Positions 32,907-42,922 of a stretch of 61,170 nucleotides of DNA are shown here, one piece after another. The notes under the pieces are model-generated. The model saw only the letters and a list, made by a program, of their open reading frames with translations, was not told the DNA's origin and did not search any database. Made by a program: the position numbers and the translations under genes. How positions within the stretch are numbered: the first letter of the stretch is position 1; each line of letters begins with the position of its first letter. Source of the stretch: Limnohabitans sp. (lineage in GTDB: Bacteria; Pseudomonadota; Gammaproteobacteria; Burkholderiales; Burkholderiaceae_C); the NCBI RefSeq assembly GCF_030158565.1, contig NZ_JAOASQ010000024.1:1-61170 (forward strand). The letters are read 5' to 3'.

Positions 32907-35900
32907 TCAAACACGCGCCAACACCGGCGCCAGCGCCTTGCCGGTGTGGGTGCCCAAAAGCACCAAAGCTTCAGGCGTCGTGGCGGCGACGATGCGGCCG
33001 CCGGCGTTGCCGCCTTCGGGCCCCAGGTCAATCACCCAGTCCGCTTCGGCGATCACGTCCAGATCGTGTTCGATCACGATCACGCTGTGACCGGCGTTGA
33101 CCAGGCGGTGCAGCACGCTGATGAGCTTGTCCACGTCGGCCATGTGCAGGCCCACGGTGGGCTCGTCCAGCACATACAGGGTGTGCGGCGCCTTGTTGCC
33201 GCGCTTGCCCACTTCGTCACGCACTTTGGTGAGTTCGGTCACCAGCTTGATGCGCTGCGCCTCGCCACCGCTGAGCGTGGGTGAAGGCTGCCCCAGCGTG
33301 AGGTAACCCAGGCCCACATCTTTGAGCAGTTGCAGCGGGTGCGCGATGCTGGGCATGGTGGCGAAGAATTCGACGGCTTCGTCCACTTCCATCTGCAACA
33401 CATCGCCAATGCTCTTGCCGCGCCAAGTGACCGCCAGGGTCTCGGGGCTGAAGCGGGCACCCCGGCAGGTTTCGCAAGGCACTTTCACGTCGGGCAAAAA
33501 GCTCATCTCGATGGTGCGCATGCCCTGGCCTTCGCAGCCCGGGCAGCGGCCTTCGCCGGTGTTGAAGCTGAAGCGGCCCGGGCCGTAGCCGCGCGCCTTC
33601 GCTTCCAGCGTGTCGGCGAACAGCTTGCGCACCGTGTCCCAGAAACCGATGTAGGTGGCCGGGCAGCTGCGCGGTGTTTTGCCGATGGGCGTCTGGTCGA
33701 CTTCGAGCACGCGGTCCACGGTCTCGTATCCGCTCACGCTGGCGCAGCCCGACCACGCGGGGTACTGACCCTTGTCCATGGCGTCGCGGCCGGCCTTGGT
33801 GCTGCGCTGGGCGACGGCCGCGGCGACGTTGGTCAGCAACACGTCGCGCGCCAGCGTGGACTTGCCGGAGCCGGACACGCCGGTGATGACCACCAGGCGC
33901 TGCAGGGGGACCGCCGCGTCGAGCTGGTTGAGGTTGTGGAGTTGTGCGCGGTGGACGTGGAGCCACGGGGGACCCTCACCCCCGCCCTCTCCCGCAAGCG
34001 GGAGAGGGGGTTTTGCGCTCCCTCGCCCCTCTGGCGAGAGGGCTGGGGTGAGGGGCAACACGGGCCGTCTGGCCTGCAACGGATGCTTCATCGCATGCAA
34101 CAGATACCGGCCGGTCACAGATTCGGGATTCGCCGACAAATCGTCCACCGAACCCTGCGCCACCACGCGCCCGCCGCGTTTGCCCGCACTCGGGCCGATG
34201 TCGATGATGTGGTCGGCGCGGCGGATGGTGTCTTCGTCGTGCTCCACCACCACCAGGGTGTTGCCCTTGTCGCCCAGCTTGTGCAGGGCGTTCAGCAGGA
34301 TCTGGTTGTCTCGCGCATGCAAGCCAATGGTCGGTTCATCCAGCACATAGCAAACGCCTTGCAGGTTGCTGCCCAACTGTGCGGCCAGGCGGATGCGTTG
34401 CGCCTCGCCACCCGACAGCGTGGGCGCACCCCGGTCGAGCGTGAGGTAGCCCAGGCCGACCTCTTCCAGAAACTCCAGGCGGCTCTTGATCTCGGGCACC
34501 AGGTCGCGGGCGATGTCGGCATCGCGGCCCACGAGCTGCAGCTTGTCCACCCATTGGCGCACATCGCTGACCGACAGGCTGGCGATGTCGGTGATGCGCC
34601 AAGCCTCGCCGTTGGCCGCACTCAGGCGCACGGCGCGGGCCGTGGCGTTGAGGCGGGTCCCTTCGCAGCAGGGGCAAGCCACATCGGCCAGGTCTTCGAT
34701 CTCGGGCTCGGCAAAGGTTTGTTCGCGGCCTTTTTCCTTGTCGTCACGCACCGAGTCGTCGAACACCTTGCGCTCGTCCTTGCTGAGCTTGACGCCCGTG
34801 CCCACGCAGTCGGGGCACCAGCCGTGTTTGCTGTTGTACGAGAACAAGCGCGGGTCGAGTTCGGCATAAGACGTGGCGCAAGCGGGGCAGGCACGCAGCG
34901 TGGAAAACACCCGGTGCTGGCCAATGCGGGCAGTGGACTCGCCGTTGAACATGGCTTCGCGCAAATTGCCCAGATCGCTCAGCACATGCATCACGCCTTT
35001 GCCATGCTCCAGCGCTTTGCCCAGCGCCTGGCGCAAGGCGGTTTCATTGCCCGGCACCACATCGAGGCTGGCCACAGGCAGCTCGATGTTGTGCTCCTTG
35101 AAACGGTCGATGCGCGGAAAGCCTTGCGTGGGCAAAAACTCGCCGTCGACGCGCAAGTGGGTGTAGCCGCGTGGCCGCGCCCAGTCGGCCAGCTCGGTGT
35201 ACACGCCTTTTCGGTTGACCACCAACGGCGACAAGAGGCCAATGTGCTGCCCTCGGAACTGCGTCATCAACTGCGCAGCGATGCTGTCGGGCGTTTGCGG
35301 CTGCACCGGGGTGTCGTCGTGCACACAGTGCTGAATGCCCAGCTTGACGTACAGCAGGCGCAAGAAATGCCAGACCTCGGTGGTGGTGCCCACGGTGGAT
35401 TTGCGGCCACCGCGAGACAGGCGCTGCTCGATCGCCACCGTAGGCGGGATGCCATAGACCGCATCCACCTCGGGGCGACCTGCGGGCTGCACGATGCTTC
35501 GGGCGTAGGCGTTCAGGCTTTCCAGGTAGCGTCGCTGGCCTTCGTTGAACAGGATGTCAAACGCCAACGTGGACTTGCCCGAGCCGCTGACGCCCGTGAC
35601 CACGTTGAACTTGCCGCGTGGAATGTCGACGCTCAGGTTTTTGAGGTTGTGCTCTTTGGCGTTGACGATCTGGATGTTGTTGTTCTGAGCAGGTTTTTTC
35701 TTCTTGTCATCCTCGGGCTTGACCCGAGGATCCATGCCCCCGGTTTTCACCGCCGCCAGATAAGCGGCCACGCCCTCTTGAGCACCATGCACCTCCCCCA
35801 TGGCCTCGGCATATTCACGCAGCGCCAGCCCAGTGTGCGAGCTGGCGTGCTGGCGCACCTCTTCGGGCGTGCCCTGGGCCACGATCAGACCACCGGCATA

Positions 35901-38780
35901 ACCGCCTTCGGGGCCCAGGTCGATCAACCAGTCGCTGGCGCGGATCACGTCGAGGTTGTGCTCGATGACGATGAGCGAATGCCCGGCTTCGAGCAACTTG
36001 CGCAGGGCGCGCATGAGCTTGGCAATGTCGTCAAAGTGCAGGCCAGTGGTCGGTTCGTCGAACAAAAACAGCGTGCCTTTGCGGGCCAAACTCTGGCGGC
36101 TCTTGGACGCACTTTTGGCCGCCTCGGCCAGAAAGCCCGCGAGTTTGAGGCGCTGCGCCTCGCCGCCCGACAGTGTGGGCACAGGCTGGCCCAGGCGCAC
36201 GTATTCCAGACCCACATCAACGATGGGCTGCAAGGCGCGGATCACGTCGCGGTCTTGCGCGAACAGGGCTGCCGCTTCGCTCACGGTCAGCTCCAGAATG
36301 TCGGCCACATTCAACAAACGCGGCTGGCCACCGATGGCTTGGCGTTCGATTTTGATCTCGAGGATTTCAGGGCGGTAGCGTTGGCCGTTGCAGTCGGGGC
36401 AGCGCAAATACACATCGCTCAAAAACTGCATCTCGACGTGCTCAAAGCCCGAGCCGCCGCAGGTGGGGCAACGGCCATCGCCGCTGTTGAAGCTGAACTT
36501 GCTGGCGGTGTAACCGCGCTGGCGCGCCTCTGGCGCGGTGGCAAAAATCTCGCGGATCGCGTCCCACGCGCCCACATAGCTCACCGGGTTGGAGCGGGCC
36601 GTTTTGCCAATCGGCGACTGGTCGACAAACACCACATCGCTCAGGTGGTCTGCGCCCAGCAGGCGGTCGTGTGCGCCGGGCGTTTCGGTGGCTTTGCCAA
36701 AGTGGCGCATCAGCGCCGGGGCCAGCACGTCCTGGATCAAACTCGACTTGCCCGAACCGCTGACACCGGTGATGGTGACCAGGCGTTGCAGCGGAAAGTC
36801 CACGCTGATGTTTTGCAGGTTGTGCTCGCGTGCGCCTTCCAAAATCAAACGCGGCGTGCTGTCGGTGACCATGCGCTTGAAACCCAGGCCCACTTGCTTG
36901 CGCCCACCCAAATAGGCGCCGGTCAGCGTGTCGGCGTTGCGCAGGTCGGCAGTGCTGCCATCGAACACGATCTGGCCGCCGCGCTCACCCGGGCCAGGGC
37001 CCATGTCGATCATGCGGTCAGCGGCCATCATCACGGCCGGGTCGTGCTCGACCACCACCAGCGTGTTGCCCGCGTCGCGCAGGCGCAGCATCGCGTCGTT
37101 GATGCGCGCCATGTCGCGCGGGTGCAGGCCGATGCTGGGCTCGTCGAGCACAAACAGCGTGTTCACCAGCGAGGTGCCCAGCGCCGTGGTGAGGTTGATG
37201 CGCTGCACCTCGCCGCCGCTGAGCGTGCGGCTCTGGCGGTCCAGCGTGAGGTAGCCGATGCCGACCTCGCAGAGGTAGCGGATGCGGGTGTTGATTTCGT
37301 CGAGGAGGAGTTTGAGGGCCTGCGCCTGGCCCGTGCTCGGCTCCTTCCCGCCATGGGCGATGCCGGGGACTTGCGCCACGGAGGGAGCCAGAGAGGCGAA
37401 GAACGTGCGCAGTTTGTCCAGAGGCAGCAACATCAGATCGTGCAGGCACAGGCCGGGCAAGGCCTCCACTTGCGCGCGGCTCCACTTCACCCCCAACGGC
37501 AAATAACGCTTCGCCGGCTTCAGCACCGCGTCGGCCTGGGCCTTCGTGCCCAGGCGCCACAGCAGGCTCTCAAGCTTCAGGCGCGCGCCACCGCAACTCG
37601 GGCACTCGGTGTAGCTGCGGTATTTGGACAAGAGCACGCGGATGTGCATCTTGTAGGCCTTGCTTTCAAGGTACTCAAAGAAGCGCTTGATGCCGTACCA
37701 CTGCTGGTTCCACTTGCCCTTCCACAAGGGCGAGCCGTGGATGACCCAGTGCTTGTGCTCTTCAGACAGCTGCGCCCAGGCGGTGTCGCGCGGGATGCCT
37801 TCGGTCTCGGCATGGCGCATCAGGTCGTCCTGGCACTCTTTCCAGGCGGGGGTCTGGATGGTCTTGATGGCGCCTGCGCGCAAGGTGAGTTTGTCGTTGG
37901 GGATGACCAGGCCGTAGTCCACCCCGATCACGCGGCCAAAGCCCCGGCAGGTGTCGCAGGCGCCCACGGCCGAGTTGAACGAGAACATCGACGGGATCGG
38001 GTCGGTGTAGCGCAGGTCGCTGTCGGGGCAATGCAGGCCGGTGGAAAAGCGCCACAGGTCCTGGCCCGCGTCACTTTCCACGTACACATTGAGGCGGCCA
38101 CTGCCGCGCTTCAAGGCGACTTCGATGGCCTCGATCACGCGGATCTTTTCAGCGCTGCCCAAGCGGAAGCGGTCGGCCACCACATCCAGAACCTTGCGCG
38201 GGCCGGTGGGGGTGGCCACTTCGCGTTCAGCCTGCACCTTGGTGAAGCCGCTGGCCGACAGCCATTGCTCGACCTGCTCGGCACTGGTGTTGGCCGGCAA
38301 CTCCACCGGAAAAGTCAAATACAAGCGAGGGTCTTGTGCCTGGGCGGCGCGCAGCGCCAGCTCGGCATACACCGTCTCGGGCGTGTCGTGGCGCACAGGC
38401 TGCGCCGTCTCTTTGTCAAACAACTGCCCCAGCCGCGCAAACGAAAGCTTGAGGTGGTCGTTCAGCTCCGTCATGGTGCCCACCGTGGAGCGCGAACTGC
38501 GCACCGGGTTGGTCTGGTCGATCGCAATCGCCGGGGGCACGCCTTCGACCTTGTCCACCGCAGGTTTGTCCATGCGGTCGAGAAACTGGCGGGCATAGGC
38601 GCTGAAGGTCTCCACATAGCGGCGCTGGCCTTCGGCGTACAAGGTGTCAAACACCAGGCTCGATTTGCCCGAGCCGCTGGGGCCGGTGACCACCGTCAAC
38701 TCGCCGGTGCGGATGTCCAGGTCAAGGTTTTTGAGGTTGTGCTGGCGGGCGCCACGGATGCGGATGAGACCTTGGGACAT
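32907..38780 (-). CDS. Double-length UvrA-type excinuclease ATPase (tandem UvrA fusion)
   Basis: The 1957-residue protein contains two UvrA-like halves. Half 1 (1-1005) starts [20 protein letters not shown] with Walker [24 protein letters not shown] signatures [12 protein letters not shown] and [12 protein letters not shown], and zinc-finger cysteines near [13 protein letters not shown] and [13 protein letters not shown]. Half 2 (1030-1957) starts [20 protein letters not shown] with its own Walker A ([20 protein letters not shown]), [19 protein letters not shown] and two signatures. Ordinary UvrA is about 950 residues; giant paralogues of this layout are known in Burkholderiales. UvrA recognises DNA damage and loads UvrB. 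The interdomain linker and the linker before the last ABC module carry in-frame translated palindromic repeats. Confidence 0.93.
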   Translation of the reverse strand: MSQGLIRIRGARQHNLKNLDLDIRTGELTVVTGPSGSGKSSLVFDTLYAEGQRRYVETFSAYARQFLDRMDKPAVDKVEGVPPAIAIDQTNPVRSSRSTVGTMTELNDHLKLSFARLGQLFDKETAQPVRHDTPETVYAELALRAAQAQDPRLYLTFPVELPANTSAEQVEQWLSASGFTKVQAEREVATPTGPRKVLDVVADRFRLGSAEKIRVIEAIEVALKRGSGRLNVYVESDAGQDLWRFSTGLHCPDSDLRYTDPIPSMFSFNSAVGACDTCRGFGRVIGVDYGLVIPNDKLTLRAGAIKTIQTPAWKECQDDLMRHAETEGIPRDTAWAQLSEEHKHWVIHGSPLWKGKWNQQWYGIKRFFEYLESKAYKMHIRVLLSKYRSYTECPSCGGARLKLESLLWRLGTKAQADAVLKPAKRYLPLGVKWSRAQVEALPGLCLHDLMLLPLDKLRTFFASLAPSVAQVPGIAHGGKEPSTGQAQALKLLLDEINTRIRYLCEVGIGYLTLDRQSRTLSGGEVQRINLTTALGTSLVNTLFVLDEPSIGLHPRDMARINDAMLRLRDAGNTLVVVEHDPAVMMAADRMIDMGPGPGERGGQIVFDGSTADLRNADTLTGAYLGGRKQVGLGFKRMVTDSTPRLILEGAREHNLQNISVDFPLQRLVTITGVSGSGKSSLIQDVLAPALMRHFGKATETPGAHDRLLGADHLSDVVFVDQSPIGKTARSNPVSYVGAWDAIREIFATAPEARQRGYTASKFSFNSGDGRCPTCGGSGFEHVEMQFLSDVYLRCPDCNGQRYRPEILEIKIERQAIGGQPRLLNVADILELTVSEAAALFAQDRDVIRALQPIVDVGLEYVRLGQPVPTLSGGEAQRLKLAGFLAEAAKSASKSRQSLARKGTLFLFDEPTTGLHFDDIAKLMRALRKLLEAGHSLIVIEHNLDVIRASDWLIDLGPEGGYAGGLIVAQGTPEEVRQHASSHTGLALREYAEAMGEVHGAQEGVAAYLAAVKTGGMDPRVKPEDDKKKKPAQNNNIQIVNAKEHNLKNLSVDIPRGKFNVVTGVSGSGKSTLAFDILFNEGQRRYLESLNAYARSIVQPAGRPEVDAVYGIPPTVAIEQRLSRGGRKSTVGTTTEVWHFLRLLYVKLGIQHCVHDDTPVQPQTPDSIAAQLMTQFRGQHIGLLSPLVVNRKGVYTELADWARPRGYTHLRVDGEFLPTQGFPRIDRFKEHNIELPVASLDVVPGNETALRQALGKALEHGKGVMHVLSDLGNLREAMFNGESTARIGQHRVFSTLRACPACATSYAELDPRLFSYNSKHGWCPDCVGTGVKLSKDERKVFDDSVRDDKEKGREQTFAEPEIEDLADVACPCCEGTRLNATARAVRLSAANGEAWRITDIASLSVSDVRQWVDKLQLVGRDADIARDLVPEIKSRLEFLEEVGLGYLTLDRGAPTLSGGEAQRIRLAAQLGSNLQGVCYVLDEPTIGLHARDNQILLNALHKLGDKGNTLVVVEHDEDTIRRADHIIDIGPSAGKRGGRVVAQGSVDDLSANPESVTGRYLLHAMKHPLQARRPVLPLTPALSPEGRGSAKPPLPLAGEGGGEGPPWLHVHRAQLHNLNQLDAAVPLQRLVVITGVSGSGKSTLARDVLLTNVAAAVAQRSTKAGRDAMDKGQYPAWSGCASVSGYETVDRVLEVDQTPIGKTPRSCPATYIGFWDTVRKLFADTLEAKARGYGPGRFSFNTGEGRCPGCEGQGMRTIEMSFLPDVKVPCETCRGARFSPETLAVTWRGKSIGDVLQMEVDEAVEFFATMPSIAHPLQLLKDVGLGYLTLGQPSPTLSGGEAQRIKLVTELTKVRDEVGKRGNKAPHTLYVLDEPTVGLHMADVDKLISVLHRLVNAGHSVIVIEHDLDVIAEADWVIDLGPEGGNAGGRIVAATTPEALVLLGTHTGKALAPVLARV
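33968..34060. repeat. Type-C repeat inserted in frame within uvrA
   Basis: Two adjacent hairpins (CCCTCTCCCGC/GCGGGAGAGGG at 33985-34008, and CCCTCGCC/GGCGAGAGGG at about 34019-34042) form a GC-rich element that encodes [12 protein letters not shown] and [12 protein letters not shown] on the minus strand. These are the usual translation products of a widespread intergenic repeat. They replace or extend the linker between [15 protein letters not shown] and [13 protein letters not shown]. Confidence 0.88.
35705..35735. repeat. Type-A palindromic repeat inserted in frame within the UvrA interdomain linker
   Basis: ATCCTCGGG-CTTGA-CCCGAGGAT (35709-35731, perfect 9-bp arms), with the outer TCAT and CCATG of the type-A element. 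On the coding strand it reads [12 protein letters not shown] at about residues 1014-1025, exactly between the two UvrA halves. Confidence 0.93.
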
Positions 38781-38850
38781 GGGTTGGCTTTATCGGGTGA
38801 AGGCCAAACATTCTAGGGCGCGGGCCGTGACATTTCAGGCGCCCAAAAGA

Positions 38851-38874
38851 AAAGCCACGCTGGTGCGTGGCTTT
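38851..38874 (-). terminator. Rho-independent terminator of the 69-residue membrane protein gene
   Basis: A perfect 10-bp stem (AAAGCCACGC/GCGTGGCTTT) with loop TGGT; on the minus strand it is followed by TTTTCTTTT. It lies about 38 bp after the stop at 38912 and before uvrA on the same strand. Confidence 0.88.
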
Positions 38875-38911
38875 GTGTCCAGCGCCCCTTGAGGGCGCTC
38901 AACCGTTGCGC

Positions 38912-39121
38912 TTATTTGGCAGCGCTGGCAGCAGGTGCAGGTGCAGGTGCAGGTGCAGCGACAGGTGCAGCAGCAGGCGCGGCATCGGCCTTGGCGGGCT
39001 CGGTGTGCACAGCGTCAGCGCCGTGTTTCTCGCCACTCATGTCCAGGCTGTCGCCACCTTTACCGATCACGTACAAAGCGATGGCGGCAAACACCACAAA
39101 TCCAACAGCAATTTTCCACAT
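38912..39121 (-). CDS. Small single-span membrane protein with Ala/Pro tail
   Basis: The 69-residue product has an N-terminal hydrophobic helix (MWKIAVGFVVFAAIALYVIG), then a polar segment GGDSLDMSGEKHGADAVHTE, then a low-complexity Ala/Pro tail. I recognise no domain. It has its own terminator, a good candidate Shine-Dalgarno (GGAGAT on the minus strand) before the ATG, and typical codon use, so it is probably real. It may be anchored in the inner membrane with a periplasmic tail. Confidence 0.68.
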   Translation of the reverse strand: MWKIAVGFVVFAAIALYVIGKGGDSLDMSGEKHGADAVHTEPAKADAAPAAAPVAAPAPAPAPAASAAK

Positions 39122-39135
39122 AGTTCATCTCCAAT

Positions 39136-39168
39136 AATGAAAAAGGCCCTCCACAGAGGGAAGGCCCA
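39136..39168 (-). terminator. Terminator downstream of the MHS transporter
   Basis: On the minus strand GGGCCTTCCCTC-TGTG-GAGGGCC forms an imperfect stem (CCCTC/GAGGG plus GG/CC with a TT bulge) followed by five T. It lies about 45 bp after the transporter stop. Confidence 0.65.
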
Positions 39169-39211
39169 GAATGTAGCACCCGAGTCCCCTCGGGTTGCTT
39201 ACAAGTGAAGA

Positions 39212-40972
39212 TCAGTCTTCAGCGTAGATGTCCACGTCTTTGGTTTCTTTGATGAACAAGCCACCGATCACGACGGTTGCACCAGCGATGATGATGGGGT
39301 ACCACAAGCCGTTGTACATGTTACCGGTCTGCGCCACGATCGCGAAAGCGGTGGTAGGCAACAGGCCACCGAACCAGCCGTTACCGATGTGGTAAGGCAA
39401 GGACATCGATGTGTAACGGATACGGGTGGGGAACATCTCGACCAGCATGGCGGCGATAGGACCGTACACCATGGTCACCAGGATCACCAGGTAGGTGAGG
39501 ATGGCGATGACGGTGACTTTGTCGAACTTGGCCATGTCAGCTTTGGCGGGGTAGCCAGCGGCTTTCAGGGCAGCGCCCAGGTTGGAGCCCAGCAAGGTCG
39601 CACCAGCGGTCTTCTCGTTGCTCAGGTCCTTGACAGACTTGGTGGCAGCTTCGATGGCCTTGGCATCCTTGGGTTCAGCCGCGTTCAGGGCAGCCAGCTT
39701 TTCCTCGGCCTTGGCCTTGGCAGCGGCGACGTCTTCAGCAGAGTACTTGACCTGCACGGTGGTCTCACCCACTTTGATGATGGCAGCTGTACCGGCAGCG
39801 GCCACTTCGTTGGAGTAGCTCACCGAAGCGCCAGCCAGACGTTGTTTGGCGATGTCGCAAGAAGAGGTGAACTTCTTGGTGCCTGTGGGGTTGAACTGGA
39901 ACGAGCACTCGGCTGGATCAGCAATCACCACCACTTTGGATGTGGCTTGAGCAGCGGCCAACTCGGGGTTGGCAGCCTTGGTCAAGGCCTTGAACACGGG
40001 GAAGTAAGTCACCACAGCCAGCAAGCAACCAGCCAGGATGATTGGCTTGCGGCCAATCTTGTCAGACAGCGAACCGAACACGATGAAGAACGGTGTACCG
40101 ATGATCAGGGACACGGCCACCATGATGTTGGCGGTGGCGCCGTCCACTTTCAACGCTTGGGTCAGGAAGAACAGGGCGTAGAACTGACCGGAGTACCAGA
40201 CCACGGCTTGACCAGCGGTCAAACCGATCAGGGCCAAGATCACGATCTTCAGGTTTTTCCACTGGCCGAAAGCTTCGGTCAGAGGGGCCTTGGAGGTCTT
40301 GCCTTCGGCTTTCATTTTCACGAAAGCAGGCGATTCGTTCATGCTCAAACGGATGTAGACCGAGATGATCAACATGATGATGGAGACGATGAACGGCACG
40401 CGCCAGCCCCAATCAGCGAAGGCTTCTTCACCGATGGCGGTACGTGTACCCAGAATCACCATCAGCGACAGGAACAAGCCCAAAGTCGCGGTGGTCTGGA
40501 TCCAGGCGGTGTAGGCACCGCGCTTGCCGTGAGGAGCGTGCTCGGCCACGTAAGTGGCTGCACCACCGTACTCACCACCCAAAGCCAAACCTTGCAACAA
40601 GCGCAGGCAGATCAGGATGACGGGAGCGGCCACGCCAATGCTGGCGTAGTTGGGCAAGATACCGACGATGAAAGTCGATGCGCCCATGATCAGGATGGTC
40701 ACCAGGAAGGTGTACTTGCGACCGATCATGTCACCCAGACGACCGAACACCAGCGCGCCGAAAGGACGCACGATGAAACCGGCAGCAAACGCCAACAGCG
40801 CGAAGATGAAAGCAGAGCCTTCGTCCAGACCGCTGAAGAATTGCTTGGCAATGATCGCTGCCAAAGAACCGTACAAGTAGAAGTCATACCATTCGAAAAC
40901 GGTACCCAGAGAAGAGGCAAAAATCACCTTCTTCTCTTCCGCCGACATCGGACGGGGTGCTGCTGTAGCCAT
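39212..40972 (-). CDS. MHS-family MFS transporter with a large periplasmic insert
   Basis: The ATG at 40972 gives 586 residues against about 430-450 for standard MHS (ProP/ShiA-like) symporters. The N-terminal half is canonical: GTVFEWYDFYLYGSLAAIIA, RPFGALVFGRLGDMIGRKYT and RLLQGLALGGEYGGAATYVA. Between a segment ending VVTYFPVFKAL and one starting VTVIAILTYLVILVTMVYG lies an insert of about 150 residues (330-480), Ala/Lys-rich and predicted helical, with two Cys (PAECSFQFNPTGTKKFTSSC). Topology places it in the periplasm. Such inserts occur in related Burkholderiales transporters. The substrate (an organic acid or betaine) is not deducible. The frame extends upstream to 41128 but lacks family similarity there. 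Confidence 0.9.
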   Translation of the reverse strand: MATAAPRPMSAEEKKVIFASSLGTVFEWYDFYLYGSLAAIIAKQFFSGLDEGSAFIFALLAFAAGFIVRPFGALVFGRLGDMIGRKYTFLVTILIMGASTFIVGILPNYASIGVAAPVILICLRLLQGLALGGEYGGAATYVAEHAPHGKRGAYTAWIQTTATLGLFLSLMVILGTRTAIGEEAFADWGWRVPFIVSIIMLIISVYIRLSMNESPAFVKMKAEGKTSKAPLTEAFGQWKNLKIVILALIGLTAGQAVVWYSGQFYALFFLTQALKVDGATANIMVAVSLIIGTPFFIVFGSLSDKIGRKPIILAGCLLAVVTYFPVFKALTKAANPELAAAQATSKVVVIADPAECSFQFNPTGTKKFTSSCDIAKQRLAGASVSYSNEVAAAGTAAIIKVGETTVQVKYSAEDVAAAKAKAEEKLAALNAAEPKDAKAIEAATKSVKDLSNEKTAGATLLGSNLGAALKAAGYPAKADMAKFDKVTVIAILTYLVILVTMVYGPIAAMLVEMFPTRIRYTSMSLPYHIGNGWFGGLLPTTAFAIVAQTGNMYNGLWYPIIIAGATVVIGGLFIKETKDVDIYAED

Positions 40973-41121
40973 AAAGCTGTCTCCAAAAAAGAGTCTCCGA
41001 CACGGAAACTTGTCGCGATTCTTGGAGGTCCCACTTTCCGTGTTCTGACAACTTGCCAACAAAGGCTTACAACCCGGGGGCAAACCCTTTGTTTTCATCT
41101 CGCATGGTGAGAAATGACGCT

Positions 41122-41161
41122 TTTCCACGGGTAATCCCTAGCGATCTTTCCACGGATAATC
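41122..41161. promoter_or_regulatory. Direct repeat in the MHS transporter/DUF4212 intergenic region
   Basis: TTTCCACGGGTAATC (41122-41136) and TTTCCACGGATAATC (41147-41161) match at 14 of 15 positions, 25 bp apart. Located 37-76 bp upstream of the DUF4212 start, they look like a tandem activator site. The regulator is unknown. Confidence 0.45.
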
Positions 41162-41197
41162 TTTTCACCACATACGCCTGAAGCACGCCAAACCACC

Positions 41198-41470
41198 GTG
41201 AACACCCGCCGAGCCCTCGTTTTGCGTCAAAGAATCCGACACAGCACCTGGGTGCTCATGTCGGTGTGGGGATTGGTGAGTTTTGCCTGGCTGCCTTTTG
41301 CGCGCGATTTGAACTTCAATTTCTTCGCTTGGAAGTTCAATTTCTGGATGGCCGCACAAGGCAGTGTTTTGATATTTCTGCTGATGACCGTTGTGAATGC
41401 CTGGCTGATGAACCACTGGGAAAAAGAACTGGCCACCTTGGAAGAAACAACCGACTCGCCCGAGAGCTGA
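41198..41470 (+). CDS. DUF4212 small subunit of a sodium:solute (acetate-type) symporter, orphan
   Basis: The 90-residue protein starts at a GTG (MNTRRALVLRQRIRHSTWVL) and has two membrane helices: LMSVWGLVSFAWLPFA and AAQGSVLIFLLMTVVNAWLM. The stretch RDLNFNFFAWKFNFWMAAQG between them is the DUF4212 hallmark. Members are normally encoded directly before a large SSS-family symporter subunit. Here the next gene is on the other strand, and the 3' end of an actP symporter lies 12.3 kb away in the same orientation. Alone it is probably non-functional. Confidence 0.85.
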   Translation: MNTRRALVLRQRIRHSTWVLMSVWGLVSFAWLPFARDLNFNFFAWKFNFWMAAQGSVLIFLLMTVVNAWLMNHWEKELATLEETTDSPES

Positions 41471-41476
41471 CACGCG

Positions 41477-42922
41477 TCAGACGGTCACAGCCGCCAAGTG
41501 CTCAAACGGCAAAGCTTGCTTGACCAAAATCACCGTGCAAGAAGCCTCCATCGCCACCTTGATCGGCACCGTGGCCACAAAGCGCTGCATCTGCACACCA
41601 TGCGTGGCCGCGCCCATGATGACCATATTGACCTGATTGCCCTGGGCATAGGCGAGCAAGGCACTGGCCACGTCACCCGACTCCAGCACATGGAAGGAGG
41701 TCTGGTGGTCTGCCAGATCCAAAGGCTGCGCCCATTGCTGCAGGCGGCTCAGATGCCAGCTGTGGACACGGGTTTCACTTTTTTCAGACTCGGTGCTGCT
41801 GGTCTGGCTGGGTGAAATCACGGTGACGCAGGCCAGGCGTGCACCCGGCCGGATCCCCAGCGATCGCGCCACGGCTTCGCGCAATGAGTACAACGTGGCA
41901 TCGCTCACATCGTGATGCGGCACCGCCACCATGATGATGGGCACTTGCTCAATTTGCTGCGAAGGCACTGGGCTGGGCTGGTAGGACATGCCTGCGGCTC
42001 GAACCCAGCGCTTGAAATGTGCCCAAAAACCCGTCCCCACCGTCCTTCGCCCGCGCGCAGTCACCTTGACCTGATCAGGGTGGCTGAGGTCAAACGCCAA
42101 ATGCGAGGCCGACGGATAGCGCTGGTCAGCGACCGCCTCCAGGCAGCGCAAGATCACTTCCTGCAGCCATTCGGGCACGTCGGCCCTGTGTTGGCGCGGC
42201 GGGACTGGATCCATCCACAAACGCTGCCGCAAGCCGCCTGCCGTGGCCGGCTCACCAAATGGCAATTCGCCGGTTACCAACTCATAGAGCATGACCCCCA
42301 TGGCAAAAATATCGCTGCGAGGATCGCCCCGCACGCCCACCACCTGCTCCGGTGAAATCCAGACCGGTGAACCCACCGCCTTGCGCAACTCTTCGGCCAG
42401 CAAGTCGGGATAGTTGGCGTGGCAAGACAAGCCAAAATCCAGCATCACCGCACTGCCATCGGGGCGAATCAGCACGTTGGCGGGCTTGAGATCGAGGTGA
42501 CACACGTTTTGCTGATGCAAGCTGTGCGCGGCACGGGCCATGGCTTCGCCCAAACGGGCCACCTCGTTGAAAGTCAGGCTTTCTCGACGATCCAGCCAAT
42601 GCTGCAAGGTTTGTCCGGTCACATACTCCATGACCAGGTAGGGCACGCGCAACAAATCACCCGCAGCAACAAAGCGGGGCACGTGTGTCCCTTTGAGTTC
42701 GCTCAGGATCTGCTGCTCGACTTCAAAGCTGATGATGTTTTCAGCACCGTCGCCCGCCGTCATGCGCGGAATTTTCATGGCCATGGGGAACTCGCTGGTC
42801 CTGCGCGTGCCGTCTTCGGCAGCGGCGTAAACCACCTTGTAGATATGCGCCATGCCGCCGGCATGCAAGCACGCTTCGATTTCGAAACCATCGATCTCGT
42901 GACCAGGGTCCAGCAGTTTCAA
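41477..42922 (-). CDS. Serine/threonine protein kinase fused to a universal stress protein domain
   Basis: The 481-residue protein starts at TTG (42922), overlapping the phosphatase stop in TTGA; no suitable ATG precedes the kinase motifs. Kinase domain residues 12-270: glycine-rich ACLHAGGMAHIYKV, Lys in PMAMKIPRM, catalytic loop HLDLKPANVL, DFG in MLDFGLSCH, and SPEQ. The linker holds a basic patch (VKVTARGRRTVG). Residues about 325-475 form a UspA-like domain (VPIIMVAVPHHDVSDATLYS ... MVIMGAATHGVQMQRFVATV) whose ATP loop departs from the G-2X-G-9X-G pattern. No transmembrane segment. Paired with an adjacent phosphoesterase, it suggests a reversible phosphorylation switch tied to stress. 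Confidence 0.9.
   Translation of the reverse strand: MKLLDPGHEIDGFEIEACLHAGGMAHIYKVVYAAAEDGTRRTSEFPMAMKIPRMTAGDGAENIISFEVEQQILSELKGTHVPRFVAAGDLLRVPYLVMEYVTGQTLQHWLDRRESLTFNEVARLGEAMARAAHSLHQQNVCHLDLKPANVLIRPDGSAVMLDFGLSCHANYPDLLAEELRKAVGSPVWISPEQVVGVRGDPRSDIFAMGVMLYELVTGELPFGEPATAGGLRQRLWMDPVPPRQHRADVPEWLQEVILRCLEAVADQRYPSASHLAFDLSHPDQVKVTARGRRTVGTGFWAHFKRWVRAAGMSYQPSPVPSQQIEQVPIIMVAVPHHDVSDATLYSLREAVARSLGIRPGARLACVTVISPSQTSSTESEKSETRVHSWHLSRLQQWAQPLDLADHQTSFHVLESGDVASALLAYAQGNQVNMVIMGAATHGVQMQRFVATVPIKVAMEASCTVILVKQALPFEHLAAVTV

Noticed and set aside
33330..38816. A 1828-codon open frame on the plus strand opposite uvrA
   Set aside because: It is an antisense shadow caused by GC-rich codon bias: rich in His, Ala, Gly and Val, with no domain. 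uvrA has unambiguous motifs on the other strand.
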